A DNA stretch of 64,000 bases from Mytilus trossulus (Eukaryota > Mollusca > Bivalvia > Mytilida > Mytilidae), in assembly GCF_036588685.1 (NCBI RefSeq), contig NC_086386.1, positions 69,438,682-69,502,681 of the forward strand. The letters are read 5' to 3'. Shown piece after piece: positions 31,601-43,849 of this stretch. Numbering within the stretch: position 1 is the first letter of the stretch; every line of letters begins with the position of its first letter. The position numbers and the translations under genes are program-made. The notes under the pieces were generated by a model. The model was not told the DNA's origin, did no database searches, and saw nothing but the letters and a program-made list of their open reading frames with translations.

Positions 31601-34600
31601 TGATTTCCTCGCTTTAAGTACAATATTACCATAAAATTTAGGATGTGAAATACCGTTTTTAATAAGCTTTCTACAGGTATAGCCAAATTTACTAATCAAA
31701 TCTTTGTATCTATGAAAGAATTTAGTAAAAGTTTTAAGTAATTTATGGTATCAAAATCCCTGACACAACAATTTACCAGTGATGCATTGATTACGTTCGT
31801 TAAAATCTATGACACCAGAACACACACGGGCAAACCGAACGAGTTGCGATATATAAACACCGTATGATGGAGCCAAAGGCACATCGCCGTCTAAAAAAGG
31901 AAAATTAACAATAGGAAATGAAAAAATGCCTCTTTTGTCGTAAATTTCAGTGTGAAGTTTCCCGTTTGAAATTGAAATGTCTAAATCTAGAAAAGGACAA
32001 CTGCTGCTGTTTATGTTAGATTTAGTTAAAGTAAGTTCGTTATGGCTGTTTTACTTCTGTTGGTGTTACATATAAGGTAGATCGGGTGTCTTATTCTGAG
32101 CATTCAATGGGCATTTTGTTTATGTTGCAAACACTTCTTTTTTTCTTATAAAACCAATTTAACACATAGAACTTGGCTGTAGACTATTATGTCTTTTGAT
32201 TTGATTTTATAAAAGATGGCTTTCATCGAAAGATACATTTTGTAACAGAGGGTCAGTCAAACTCATAAATCGAAAATAAACTGACAACGCCATTGTCACC
32301 TAACAGAAGTTCCAGTGGAAACTTTATTATAAACAATGTCATAATACCTGTACCAGTTGGAACAAATATTCAATACTATTTATTCCGTTAGGAACATCTA
32401 ATGTAATATTTATTCCTGTGGAAATAATATTTCAGAATATTTTTTCCTTTTGGAACTTATATTATAAAGTAACTTCTATTCCGTGACACCATGGCTATAA
32501 ATGAAAAAGACAGACGTATAAATTATTCGATTGCTAGCTGTCTCATACCTTTACCCCTAATATTTTTTTCATACAGGCATGTAACAGTGTCATTTTCAAC
32601 AGATAATATCATGGTTTTGTAATTTCTCCTATTTCAGATAAACATATCTTTTACATCTCATATTTCATTATTTAAAGCACAGTACAGCGCGTCATCAATA
32701 CCATTGTTCTTCTAGTAGTATGGATCTATATGATTGTGAATACAATCATATATATCTTAAATAAAGTATATAAGTTAATTATGAAAACAAGTATTTTGTT
32801 ACATTTCTATAGAAAATATTAAAAAAATGTCGAGGCGATTGATCATGCAAATATGTAACGGTTCTATTGAAAAGTATATTTGGGGTCGTTTAAATTTTAA
32901 CAAAGAAAACTTATTTTTAACTTTTTATTAATTATGGTAGGAATTTCGTGGAGAATACAAATAATGTTGACAATAATTATCGGCGATTATGTCAACAATA
33001 TGAAAATAAAAGAAAATATTTACAGTTAGTTTTATAAGCTTATAAATCTTCAGTAAATTCTATCTAAGCTCGTTTGAAAATTTACATTGAACTTATCTAA
33101 GTTTATATAGTTAAGTTTAGCCTTCTTTGTTTTTGTCTTTATTATTTGCATTTTATATTTCGAAAATACTTAGGACTATCTATTGAATTTATGATAAGAA
33201 GTAGTAGGTTATTTTGAGACGAATAACATTATGACACAGAAATTATGATCATAGAATATCAATTTGATATGGTCACACCATATATGTTCGACGATATGCA
33301 TATATTATAATTGTTCTATTATAAAATAGAGATGCGACATGATGTGAGAAACGATAAAAAGTCACCATACGCCGTTCAATAATGAGCAAAACCCACATCG
33401 CTTATCAAACCCTGAAAGACCCCATCATAACGTAACGTAAAACAATTTGAATAAGAAATCCAACAGTTTGATATATGTACAAAACAACAAACAAACAAAA
33501 AACCAAATTATGGTATACAGCAAAAAACGGCAAACACAGAATTCCAGGCTCTGGACTAAGGACAGACATATACAAAATATCAAACAAGTGTGCGGACGCT
33601 CAATCCTTCCCTTATAACCTACTAGCAAAGTGATGATTTTAACAGCACAACACATTTTAAAGCACAAATTATAAAAATCAGTTGAAAGGAGCTTGACTCA
33701 TGGAATCGACAAAAACAAGAAAGTCCCTAGTACACGGATGCCACATCCAAACTATCATTGTGTATGTTCAGTGGACCATGAAACTGGGGCTAAAACTCTT
33801 ATTTGGTATCAAAATTAGAAAGATCATATCATGTGTACTAAGTTTTAAGAAGATTGGACTTCAACTTCATTAAAAACTACCTCGACTAAAAACTTTGACC
33901 AGGAGCGGGAAAGACGAGCAAACGGACGGACAAACGAACGAACCGACGGACGAATAGACGCACAGACCAGAAAACTATATGGCCATAAATGGGGCATATC
34001 AAATAGACACTGATAAACGACTTGAGCGTACACGCATTTCATTAAAGCTAACTCGTATTAATTAGAAATCCTTAAAGTATATGACGTAACCAATTCTGAC
34101 AGTAGTCGAGCGAATTAAGCAGTTTGTGTCTTATAGTGCTTTGCTTTAATTCTGCGCCAATTGGCATTTCATTCATGTCAGAACATTCTTTCATTAGCGA
34201 CACATATCTTTTTTGTTTTGCGCTAAAATAAATCATTTCATTAGCGCTAATATTACAGATAAATAGTATTCGAAAGAGAGACGTTTAATAATAACCCCAA
34301 GGATGAAGTTAGGCGACATTAAATAAATCTAGAATTCAAAATTGAAATAAGAAATGAGTATATATGAACCTACTTAATTTTCGAGGGTGAATAATCTAAA
34401 ACTAAAATCTTATTCGCGATGAAGCAATGAATATTGCAAACTGCTCCGTTATTTGTTACCTGTAAATGACGCAAATGTTAGATTTGATTTTGTAAAAATT
34501 GTCGCAAATGCAAAACACCACTATACAGGTATCACTTGCCTATCAACACAGAGGTTATTGTCCAATCAAACAACGCACACGGAAGCTGTGTTAACCTCCG

Positions 34601-36375
34601 ATCTAAATAATTGACTATGATTGACCGTGTCGTGTCTTCGTTTCTTAGGGGGTTTAGAGTTGTGTGTTTGGTTGTTTCGTTATTTGTTTGCTTTCAAGTT
34701 CTTTCAATGGGTTGCTGTCTCATGTTTATTTACTAGTTATAATTCACGCGAATACAGTGTGAACCATTATGTTAATTATATACTGAGCCACAATTACCCT
34801 ATAACAGATCTGTTGACACTAACCTGTTATATATTTTCGTACTTTCCAAGAAACCGCATCTTGTCTGTCACTTTGGGCAATCAACAGTTTCTTTTTGATA
34901 TAGCGTTCACGGACATGGACGGGAAATTCGTGGACTGACTGTTTTTCTACTTTAACACTCGGTTTCTTTGGAACACGATCTTGCATTGAAAATTCACTTA
35001 TAACAAATCCAGTTGCAGTAGTGTACTGAAGTTCTTTTTTCACACCTGTTTCTTTTGGGTTTTTTCGAAGCAATTTTGATCCTCTCATGCTGTGCCTTGG
35101 AGAGGTTCTCGAACTTCCACCCGACGAATCAGGAGAAACGCTTGACCTAATATCGTAACTCGAGACCCTCCCTACAAATGCTGGGTGTGCTTCCGTATCG
35201 AAGAAATGCTGTGATAGAGGTATTTGTGGATTTTTTCCAACGATTGATAAGTTATCCTTTGGTCGACAAGCTTCTTTTCGGACAAGTGGAATACTGACCG
35301 AGGAGTTCCGAGGAGAGACAACCATGGTTGGGTTAGTCGTTTTCTCTTCGGGTAATTTTGATGTTGGAACACCATAGTTAGGTCGATAGCTGACCATATT
35401 TCCCTTTTCCACGTAGTACGATACCGGAGGTCCGTTAAGTCCTTGTAAAGTGAATTTTATGGGAGGTAAATCCGTTAACCTTGAACGTGCAGATGATGGA
35501 TGATTTGTTCTATTAAGAGTTATCTCCTCTTCCTTATCACACTGAGTTGCACTATCTGATTTTACACTGCGCCTGTCTGAGCTCGCACTCTTGGTAAAAC
35601 GTCTTGCAGATCTCTGAGTGTACAAACTAGCGTCGGTATTCACATCCGGTATCGTTACAACTATTGAACGTTTATATGCACCGTAACCGGTATTCTTCTG
35701 TTTAGTATCTGATGGAATGATGTCATCTGCAGACGACGTTGAAACTGGACTTTTCCTTTCTGAAGCCATCGACAAATTAGGTTTTCCTGTCGTCCTGACC
35801 AATGGCGGTAAAATATTTGTCTTATTGTTACCCTTATTGTTGTCGTTATGAATAAATCTTTTGTCCAAATAACTAACATTATTATTTTCTTTCGATTGCG
35901 TGCTAGTTGTGTTTTTGTTATTTATTAATTTATTTTCTTTGTCAGAGTCACAACTGATTTCTTCATTTAAATTTCGCTCGTAATTAAATAAGTCTCCCCT
36001 ACCTTTCATTTTTTGAAGAACTTCTCTTAAAACTTGTTTTTGCTGAGTCATCTCCCGACGTCGTCGAATATTCTCCGACGCTTCTTTACGGCTTATCCTC
36101 ATTTTATCCAGTTGTAATTGTCGTAAATTTTTATTTACGACTTCCTGTGCCTTTTGTATTCCTTTTATTTGTATGAAATCTTCATTCTCCCACATGTCCT
36201 TGACCTTTTTCTTTTTTCGATGTTTTCTTTCAGTCACATTTTTCGATTTCTTTTTATCTCCGATAATAATTATTAATTGGTCGTCATCATCTTCTTCGGT
36301 TTTAGAATTACCGGTTTTAGAATGACCCAAGTCTAAGTTGTGGATTATTGATTCATTTGGTGACATTTTGCTCAT
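28329..36375 (-). CDS. Unknown 615-residue charged protein, two exons
   Basis: Exon 1 runs 36375-34824 (from the first ATG) and exon 2 28624-28329, joined across a 6.2-kb intron with strong sites (ACAG/gttagt and tatttcag) and matching phase 1. The N-terminal 65 residues hold an acidic run (EEDDDD) followed by Lys-rich blocks (KHRKKKKVK). Residues about 65-125 are charged and likely coiled coil (RQLQLDKMRISRKEASENI, RRRREMTQQKQVLREVLQKM). The rest is Ser/Pro/Arg-rich and probably disordered, with folded-looking islands around LPPIKFTLQGLNGPPVSYYV and ATGFVISEFSMQD. No enzyme motif, signal peptide or membrane segment. A nuclear or cytoskeletal role would suit the composition, but I do not recognise the family. 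Symmetric phase-1 exons could be missed in the intron. Confidence 0.75.
28651..28826 (+). repeat. 22-bp tandem repeat, eight copies
   Basis: Units of atttagcattgtaacattaa plus aa with C/T and G/A changes. It begins only 26 bases from the acceptor of exon 2 of the unknown gene, inside its intron. Confidence 0.9.
28827..30427. other. Intron, no exon seen
   Basis: AT-rich with a poly(G) tract at 29764. Short ORFs have no splice context. Nothing further recognised. Confidence 0.35.
29764..29788 (+). repeat. Poly(G) tract
   Basis: About 24 G interrupted by one T and bounded by AT-rich sequence; likely variable or assembly-sensitive. Confidence 0.85.
30428..30770 (+). repeat. Family A repeat, subfamily with gtggtgtgagtgcc
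   Basis: It begins agatgtggtgtgagtgccaat and has cacggagccttggctcacac, cattcaaacgggaaaacc and gacttagaacaggtgcaaac. An inverted partner lies at 40610-40802 and a fragment at 38805-38886, so this is a distinct subfamily. Confidence 0.7.
31455..32060 (-). pseudogene. Penelope-like element reverse transcriptase fragment
   Basis: Read on the - strand from about 32060: CPFLDLDISISNGKLHTEIY, DKRGIFSFPIVNFPFLDGD, PSYGVYISQLVRFARVCS, then after a stop the FGYTCRKLIKNG and HPKFYGNIVLKARK segments, ending at the stop at 31457. These phrases (YDKR.-F-FPIVNFPF, YGVYISQL-RFARVCS, KFYG) are typical of bivalve Penelope-like reverse transcriptases. The N-terminal part is absent and the frame is broken, so it is dead. 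Confidence 0.72.
32061..33309. other. Intron, no exon seen
   Basis: AT-rich sequence with a short direct repeat set around 32395-32470 (ttattcc-gt/tggaa words). No gene evidence. Confidence 0.35.
33310..33660 (+). repeat. Family A repeat, degenerate forward copy
   Basis: It keeps gtcaccatacgccgttcaat, gagcaaaacccacatcgctt and ttccaggctctggac, with the later part reaching cttataacctactagc. Confidence 0.55.
33720..34000 (-). repeat. Family C repeat, inverted copy
   Basis: agtacacggatgccacatcc, aaaactttgaccaggagcg, runs of gacggacaaacgaacg and atggggcat reproduce the reverse complement of 4749-5205. Confidence 0.65.
34824..36375 (-). CDS. Unknown gene, exon 1
   Basis: 517 codons open from ATG (MSKMSPNESIIHNLDLGHSK) to the donor at 34823. 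Without splicing the frame ends two codons later at TAG 34821-34819. Upstream in-frame codons reach 36393 but contain no ATG, so MSK is the best start. Confidence 0.82.
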
Positions 36376-36874
36376 GCTTTTTATCTTATTCAAATTAATT
36401 TTCCCGATATAAATCTCGACATATTATAAATCACATATTAATTAGAAGATAACTTAAGAATCTTGAAATCGATAACAGAAAGATCAATTTCTATTTTGAA
36501 TAATAAACGTATTCATAGAGTTAATAATGAAGATAACTGTGAAACACAAACTTGACAACATTTAATAATCTTTAACTATAAGGAAAATATATTCCACCTG
36601 TCGTCTTCGGAAGAGTGATTCTATTTAATTAAAGCATTTAGACTTTTAACTATATAAACAATAGTACTAAGTGAAGGGAACAGCCATTAAACTCAAAATT
36701 AAAATGGTGTTATATTTCATTACTGTACAATTTAAAAGGTTAAGTGGATATCTTTTACCTTTTATGAATTTAAATATCGTCACTTTGTAAGATAAACATA
36801 CAGATTATCAATTTAAGTTAAAATGTTATTTTAATTTATTAAATATAAAATAATTAGAATAAATATGAAGCGTA

Positions 36875-37035
36875 AACACCAGGGGCGGATCCAGACATTT
36901 TAAAAGGGTGGGGGTGGGTTCCCAACCAAGGATAAAGGGGGTTCCAGCTATATGTCCCCATTCAAATGCATTGATCGGCCAAAAAAGGGGGGTAATAACC
37001 CCTGGAACCCCCCCCCCCCGGGAATCCGCCAATGA
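36875..37035. mobile_element. Small MITE with ggggcggatccag-type ends
   Basis: It starts aggggcggatccagac and ends gggaatccgccaatg, imperfectly inverted, with G-rich and C-rich runs (ggtgggggtggg and a 12-C run) inside. A piece of the same type (ggctggatccgcccgg) lies in the centre of the fold-back element near 13520. Confidence 0.55.
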
Positions 37036-38804
37036 ACATCACCATGATCAGGTTATGTTATACAATCTGAAAGGAACACTTTTTTAAAACAAATAGTAAC
37101 ATCGCGGGTACATAAAATGAGATTATCAAATTTATTTCTATGTAAATTGTAATTACTGGGCTATGTTTTATACAAGTGTTGTAACACAAACAAATAAAAA
37201 ATTAAAAAAACCAACAGTAAGCGTTTTTGAGAACATGCTTTTGAATTCCTTTCCCTTTTCAAATCCCCCTGTCTTATGGTGTTATCCTTTTCAGTATATA
37301 TGTTTGTTATTGCTTGTATTAGCAATTGCACATCAGCCACACATTTAACACAAACAAATTTAAGTCATTTCAGCATAACTTGAGATCAATTAGATTTTTA
37401 AGTACATTCTCAGGTCAGCGTGATTTTATATCAGACTAGCTTTTTGCGTTTGGCAATTTGCATTCGTTGGTACGGTATAATTTAAAAACAATACCTGTTG
37501 CTGTTGTTGTTGTTGTTTATATCATATTGGTAATATAAAGATCATGGAGTGCTTTTCTGATTTGATTTGTGTTACATTTTGTTTGTATTTAATAGAATTA
37601 TCTTTTATAATATCTTTGATAATCCCTTATATATTTATTCAAACTTATAGACGTATACAGAAAATATTTTGAAACCCCTTTTTAATACTTTGTTATTGAA
37701 GATCGTATGTTGACCTCTGAATGTCTTTTATGACTTTACTTAGTTATTATTTTGTAGAAACCGCATTTGAAAAATTCTCCATGAACGATTACGCATGAAC
37801 CTGAGTGCTTTCAACTTCCGGGTATTTTATGTTACTTAGAACAAGGATTAAAATCATTTGTATATGAGATCACTAAACAAATCCTTGCTTAGAACAATCA
37901 CTTACATGTTGTTGTCGGGATCTTAAATGACAAGTTCTCGTTTTTTAATGCGTTCTAATGATACGAACATACGATTTGCAAGTGCTTATAAATTCTGTCT
38001 TTTATTAAACGCAGCCTACTGATCATGATACCAATATGTTTCTTTTCATTCAGATGTTTTAGTCCTTTTTTGTATTGGTAACGAAGTATATATTGACTAG
38101 TAACAGTTTCATCCAATACTATGAAAGCTTCATTTATATACTTTTCTTGCTTTTCTGGTTAATTAAATTCTCTTGAGGATCTGTTCCCCTTTTCTTTGTA
38201 AAACTACAAAATAATTAATCTTATCTTATATTTACTATTATTAATTTCTATTGTCAAATAGACAGATCGTGCTCCAAGCATCTTTAATATAGGATGTCTT
38301 TTTTAAAGACAGTTTTGATATTCAAAATCAAGGTTTTTTTTATCTGCTTGACCACAATAAACTTTTTTTTATCAAATGGGAGATATTTTTTAAAGGAAAA
38401 TACCATCCCACTTCCCCGTTAGTTGAAGGATAAACCAGACAAGCCATGGCAAAACAACGGTAAAATGATAAAACAAGTCCACACAACATTATAAAATATT
38501 AAACTAAACATGATCAGTTACACAAACCCACAAAAATCCGGGAGTTTTCTCAGGTGCCCCGAAAGAGTAATCAAACCTTGCTCTACATTTTGGACCATGC
38601 AGTCTGTTACATGATACTGACATCACCGGTGACAAAAGCGGATGTGTAAGTATCTTTTATCTAACGCTAAGCCGGATACATAGGTGGATCAAGCGTACCC
38701 TACCCCCTTTTTTGTTGTTGAAAAGGTGCATATATATATAGGAAGAGAAAATTTGACAAGGAAAGCTTTTCGTTCCGCGACGAAAATCTTAAACACCATT
38801 GACC

Positions 38805-38886
38805 TATAATGGTTTACTTTTTTTACATTGTTATTTGGATGGAGATTTGTCTCATTTCCACTCTCACCATATCTTCCTATATCTAT
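38805..38886 (-). repeat. Family A subfamily fragment, inverted
   Basis: acctataatggtttacttttt, ttgttatttggatggagat and ccatatcttcctatatct match 40735-40800. Confidence 0.6.
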
Positions 38887-39170
38887 GTCATGTACTATTC
38901 ACCCGGTTTATTTAAATAATTAAAAATGGACTTATAAATAATGTGTTGGCGTAGACCAGTGTTTACTTCATAATTGTAAAATAACTATATTCACGATCTT
39001 GTAATTTTCTGATATTATGAAAATCTAGTTACCTATATGTAAGGGTAGATGCCGGATGGTATAAAAGGGGCATGCACATCTTAAGATTTTGTTGACGGTT
39101 TTATCAATTGTTTATGAAAAAGGGGTATATCAATAAATGTTCTTTTAATATAAGCAAAAGCTTATAAAAC

Positions 39171-39290
39171 ATAAATGTTGTGTGATTGCCAATATGACAA
39201 CTCTTCACAAGAGACCAATTGAAACAGAAATAAGTAAGTATTGTTCACCGTACGGCAATAAACAACGAGCAAAGCACATACTACGTAGCC
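39171..39290 (+). repeat. Family A repeat fragment
   Basis: tgtgattgccaatatgacaa, caagagaccaattgaaac and caccgtacggcaataaacaa in family order. Confidence 0.6.
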
Positions 39291-40609
39291 ATTTACCAAA
39301 ATTTAAGCAGAATCAAGTTTCTTTACTAACGATTTGAGAACCAATGATGGTTATGAAAATTACAAGGTAATTATAGTCCGAGTCAGCACTTTTCCCGCAA
39401 TTAAATTAAATTTCTTGAAAATAATTTCCTCAGCCTCTCAACATTTTTAGCTTTCTTTACAAACACCCTTCCGATTTAAAGTATCAATTTTTAGTTCCAG
39501 AGTATTTTAGTTTCAGCTGGTTACAGTGAGTTGAGTTGCTGTGCTCTATTTTTAGTGTGTCACTATAACTACAGATTAAAAAGAGCTAAACCTTTGCTTC
39601 AGGGAGTCGGCTCACGATTTCGATTGTGCAGCTTATTTGTAAAATATATTTTGCTGATCACGATTGTAATTAAACATTTCTCTCTATCTATCATGTCTAT
39701 TAGTTTTCACGATAATAGGCAAAAATGAAAAAAATCGATTTAAGGACAATGTTTAACTATGTTAAGAAGTCGTCCGATAGTCTTTCGTTATCCAAAATTT
39801 GGTAGTTCTCAACATTCTAAACATTTAGCTCGCCATAATTTCTATCATCATACCGGTTCTCAAAATAAAAAATAAAAAAAACTTGCATATTACCCCTATG
39901 TTCTATTTGTAGCCATTTCCGCCTAAACGCTTCTCATTACTTGGCGTCTTTCGTCGTAGACTTGTAGAAAAAAATCCTCTCCTCGGAAACTACTTGGCCA
40001 AATTTAATCAAACTTGGCAAGCCTCGCGCTTTAAATATTAAAATTTAATTGTCTATAGTGGAGAAATATCGTATCACACTTGTTTCAGTTGTGGAATCTA
40101 TATTTTTACCACTTGTTTTTAGTTTTTCCCTACCATCTTATAAAAGATACAAAATTAATGTATATAAAACCTTAAAGAAACAAGAAAAATCTTCAGCAGT
40201 ACAAGATCTTCAAAAAGTCAACATGACTGTCCTATTAACATTGTAGTTGTTATTATCCTTTTATGATGATTTTTATATTTAAAAAAAAGCAGCCAAAGAT
40301 GCAGCTTGGCAACACAGGTTCAATTTAAAATCTGAGTCAAACACTGTGCCTATTTACCATTGTTTGTTTGTTATACGCATGTTGTATGCGTGTTGTATTT
40401 TTGTATTGCACCTCTGAATCGATGTTTTTAATTTGGCTGTTTGAAAAGAAAAAATATATGTTTGTCATATAAAGCTGAAAGTAAACTGATTGCATTATAA
40501 CTTTTACTGAAATCCTCCTTGCCCGAAATGTCGTATATTTTGCACTAGTTTCAAAACGGTTTTGTTTATATAGATAAGACCGTTTCAAAACGGTTTTGTT
40601 TATATAGGG
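39291..40609. other. Intergenic, no gene seen
   Basis: Short ORFs only. A 24-bp direct repeat (accgtttcaaaacggttttgt and neighbours) occurs near 40552 and 40578. Confidence 0.35.
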
Positions 40610-40802
40610 AAAACCGTTGGTTTTCCCGTTTGAATGGTTTTACACTAGTAATTTTGGGGCCCTTTATAGCTTGTTGTTCGGTGTGAGCCAAGGCTCCGTG
40701 TTGAAGGTCGTATTTTAACCTATAATGGTTTACTTTTTAAATTGTTATTTGGATGGAGAGTTGTCTCATTGGCACTCACACCACATCTTCCTATATCTAT
40801 TG
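40610..40802 (-). repeat. Family A subfamily, inverted copy
   Basis: Near-identical by eye to the reverse complement of 30428-30610 (ttttcccgtttgaatggttt, gtgtgagccaaggctccgtg, catcttcctatatctat). Confidence 0.75.
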
Positions 40803-41190
40803 TCAACATGAAGTTTACAGAGTCGACAAGTAATGATTGTCAACGATTGTCTAGGACTATCCCAAGTCTGTCATCTATCCAAAAGTTTTTATATGTTTTT
40901 GACTATGGTTAAAGGTAAAGGTTTGGATCTACTGAAATACGTTTGTGTGAACATCATTGTTTCTCGTTTGATATTTCTACGAGTTTTAAGTGACCTTCAT
41001 CTAAGATGGTCAATCATGGAGGTGACATTACTGGTGTTATATTACCTGTTGGTGACGCACCATGTTGTCCGTCTTTGAATTTTTTCAATGTTGTTGGGTT
41101 TTTTTGTTGGTTTTTTGTGTTAAGTGACCAAACTGAAAACAGAATTCTAGGTTTGGTCGTACCATAGATTTGTAAGCCAAACTGTGTGAT

Positions 41191-42650
41191 GCTTCCTGAT
41201 TTATTATAAGTTCCTTTTTAGAAAGACAACGATCTTATTTGCTGATCAGTGATGTTGTTGATGTTGGTTACCCATTAAATGGTGTTAGATAAGGTTATAC
41301 CAAGATAAAAGATAGTAAAATATTAATATCGATGATTTGGTTATATCTGTATAAAAACATAAAAACAGTCATCTGCAAAAAAGCGTGTTTTAGTTCGTAA
41401 GCAAATAATTGTTTCCTAACATGTCCAATAGGCTTTTCTGGTCTAATTCTAAAGTAGTTTCTTTGTGTTCCAGGACTATTTTACTATTTTTTTTAAACAA
41501 CTTATTCCTTTTTCTAATAAGTGATTATTTTTCTTTATTAATAAATATTGGTTTCTGTTTTGTGTTATTTATCATTTTGGTTGGACTTGACTTTTCCATG
41601 GTTTTCGATTACTTTGTTTAAAAATGGTCCCTACGTTCATTTATTGTAATTTGTTTTAGGTTTGAAATATTGTTAAGAATTATGTTATTTAGTTTTTCTT
41701 TAATTTGTTCAGTATTTGCTTTGTTGTATCGGAAAACTTTTCTATGTGATTATATTGCACATACATGTGTTATCTTGGATTCAATATAAACCATTTCTTG
41801 ATCGGATACTCCAGGAAGGACTTCAAATTTATTCACAAGGAAGCTGTTATAGTAAAAAGAAGATCAGATATGGACTTTGATGTTTCTGTATAATTTGTTA
41901 GATTTGTTTCGACTCGTTGCTTCCTGATTTATTTTTTAGTTTCTTTTCAGAAAGACTACGATCTTATTTGCTTTATCAGTGATGTTGTTGATATGGGTTA
42001 CCCATGACATGGTGTTAGATAAGGTTATACCAAGATAAAAGATAGTACAATATTGATATCGATGGTTTGTTTCAATCTGTATAAAAATATAAAAAACAGT
42101 CCTCGCAAAAAAGCGTGTTTTAGTTCGTAAGCAAATGGTGTTTTCCTAACATGTCCACTAGGCTTTTCTGGTTTAATTCTAAAGTAGTTTCTATGTGTTC
42201 CAGGACTATTTTACTGTTTGTTTTAAACAACTTATTCCTTTTTCTAATAAGTGATTATTTCTCTATATTAATAAATAGTAGTTTCTGTTTTGTGTTATTT
42301 ATCTTTAGGTTGGAATTGACTTTTCCATGGTTTTCGATTACTTTGTTTTAAAATGGTCCCTAAGTTCATCTATTGTAATTTGTTTTAGGTTTGAAATATT
42401 GTTAAGAATTATGTTATTTAGCTTTTCTTTAATTTGTTCAGTATTTGCTTTGTTGTATAGGAAAAAATTTCTAGGTGATTATTGCACATACATGTATGTA
42501 TTATCTTGGATTCAATATAAACAATTTCTTGATCGGATACGGCAGGAAGGACTTCAGTTTTATTCACAAGGAAGCTGTTATAATGGAGAAGAGGTCTATT
42601 ATGAACTTTGATGTTTCTGTGTAATTTATTAGTTTTGTTACCACTAGTTG
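41191..42650 (-). mobile_element. LINE fragment, tandemly duplicated (728-bp unit)
   Basis: Unit 1 (41191-41918) and unit 2 (41919-42650) are the same sequence with scattered changes. On the - strand unit 2 encodes HYNSFLVNKTEVLPAVSDQE then IVYIES, a phrase I recognise from the linker between endonuclease and reverse transcriptase of molluscan LINEs, followed by degraded frame. The ORFs on the + strand are shadows. The element is inactive; the duplication is post-insertional. Confidence 0.65.
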
Positions 42651-42696
42651 TTTTGACATAATTTGTATGTCTATTAATAGTTATCAAAAGTACCAG

Positions 42697-42985
42697 GATT
42701 ATAATTTCATACGCCAGACGCGCGTTTCGTCTACATAAGACTCATCAGTGACGCTCAGATCAAAATAGTGAAAAAGCCAAAACATATACAAAGTTGAAGA
42801 GCATTGAGGACCAAAAATTCCAAAAAGTTGTGCCAAATACGGCTAAGGTAATCTACTCCTGGGGTAAGAAAATCCTTAGTTTTTCGAAAAGTTCAAAGTT
42901 TTGGAAACAGAAAATTTATAAAAATGACCATATAATTGATATTCATGTCAACACCGAAGTGCTGACTACTGGGCTGGTGATACAC
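42697..42985 (-). ncRNA. Hammerhead ribozyme-like repeat, retrozyme/Penelope type
   Basis: On the - strand, 42747-42709 reads CTGATGA, a GTCT/AGAC hairpin, GAAA, CGC-loop-GCG and TA, an intact hammerhead core with A15.1-U16.1 and H17 = A. The sequence on the other side (aaaaagccaaaacatataca, gttgaagagcattgaggacc, tgtcaacaccgaagtgctga) matches the wider repeat seen at 7660-7700. A length near 290 bp fits a monomer of such elements. Confidence 0.62.
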
Positions 42986-43849
42986 TCGGTGATATTAACT
43001 GCTGACACTGTTTTTGTGATGAACGTGTTTCCCTCGGTTTTAGTTTGTTTTTTGTCCATGGATTTATGAGTTGTGAACAGCGGTATACTACTGTTGCCTT
43101 TATTCAACAATCTTGACTGGTTTTACAGCCCTCGTACGGTCGGAAAATTGTTTTGAGTTTTATGCCTTTTGCTTTATAGAGTAACTATTCCAATCTGTTC
43201 CACCAACGTTACAATTTTCACCTTACCAAAGGTGTCAATTTTTTACTACGCTTTATTCTGGAGAAAGATGTTTTCGAAATGTGATAAATATTCGTCCTCT
43301 ATTTTATCTAGAGGTTTTTAAAAAGTTTATCAATTCATGGCATAAGCTCAAAATTACGGGGACCTTATAGCTCCGGTGATCTGAAAAAAAAGTTTGTAAT
43401 AAAACATTACAATAATTTCTGGAGATAATGGCCTTTTTTGCTATAAAATACAGACAGTCAGAAATAGCCCATTATTTATGTGAACAATAATACTGATTTT
43501 ATTATAATCCCCATTTGAAGGCAAATTTTGTCCTACCTCCTGAAAAATATGTTGTTGTCTCCGCAGAAAAAAGCCCAAACAAAATCGTTTTTGTGTGTCG
43601 AATCACATTATATGTAAACTGCTTCATAAATGAATTAGGTGATGGCAATTCACTTTGAAACTCAACATATACCCCTAAGACACTTAATAGAGAGGAAATC
43701 CTGGATAATCATAGGTCTGTTCTATGTTCCTTTGGAATTTCATATAATAAAGAAAAACTGGATCTTCCACCACTGTATTGGATACCCTAACTAGATAAGT
43801 GCTATCACAATACGGTATATTGCTAGTCTTCCGTGTGCTCATCGAATCC
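42986..43849. other. Probable decayed retroelement flank
   Basis: Words such as gttgcctttattcaacaatc and cagccctcgtacggtcgg recall family tails, but no open frame or clear boundary is visible. Confidence 0.3.

Larger units (their letters stand above)
36394..39170. other. Upstream/intergenic region of the unknown gene
   Basis: Mostly unique AT-rich sequence that should contain the promoter of the - strand gene, though no specific site is identifiable. It includes a MITE at 36875-37035 and a family A fragment at 38805-38886. Confidence 0.4.

Noticed and set aside
36826..37032. 68-residue - strand ORF
   Set aside because: It is read through a small MITE with G and C runs.
41409..42611. Hydrophobic + strand ORFs (duplicated LFLISDYFSLLINIGF type)
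   Set aside because: They are the antisense of a duplicated LINE fragment.
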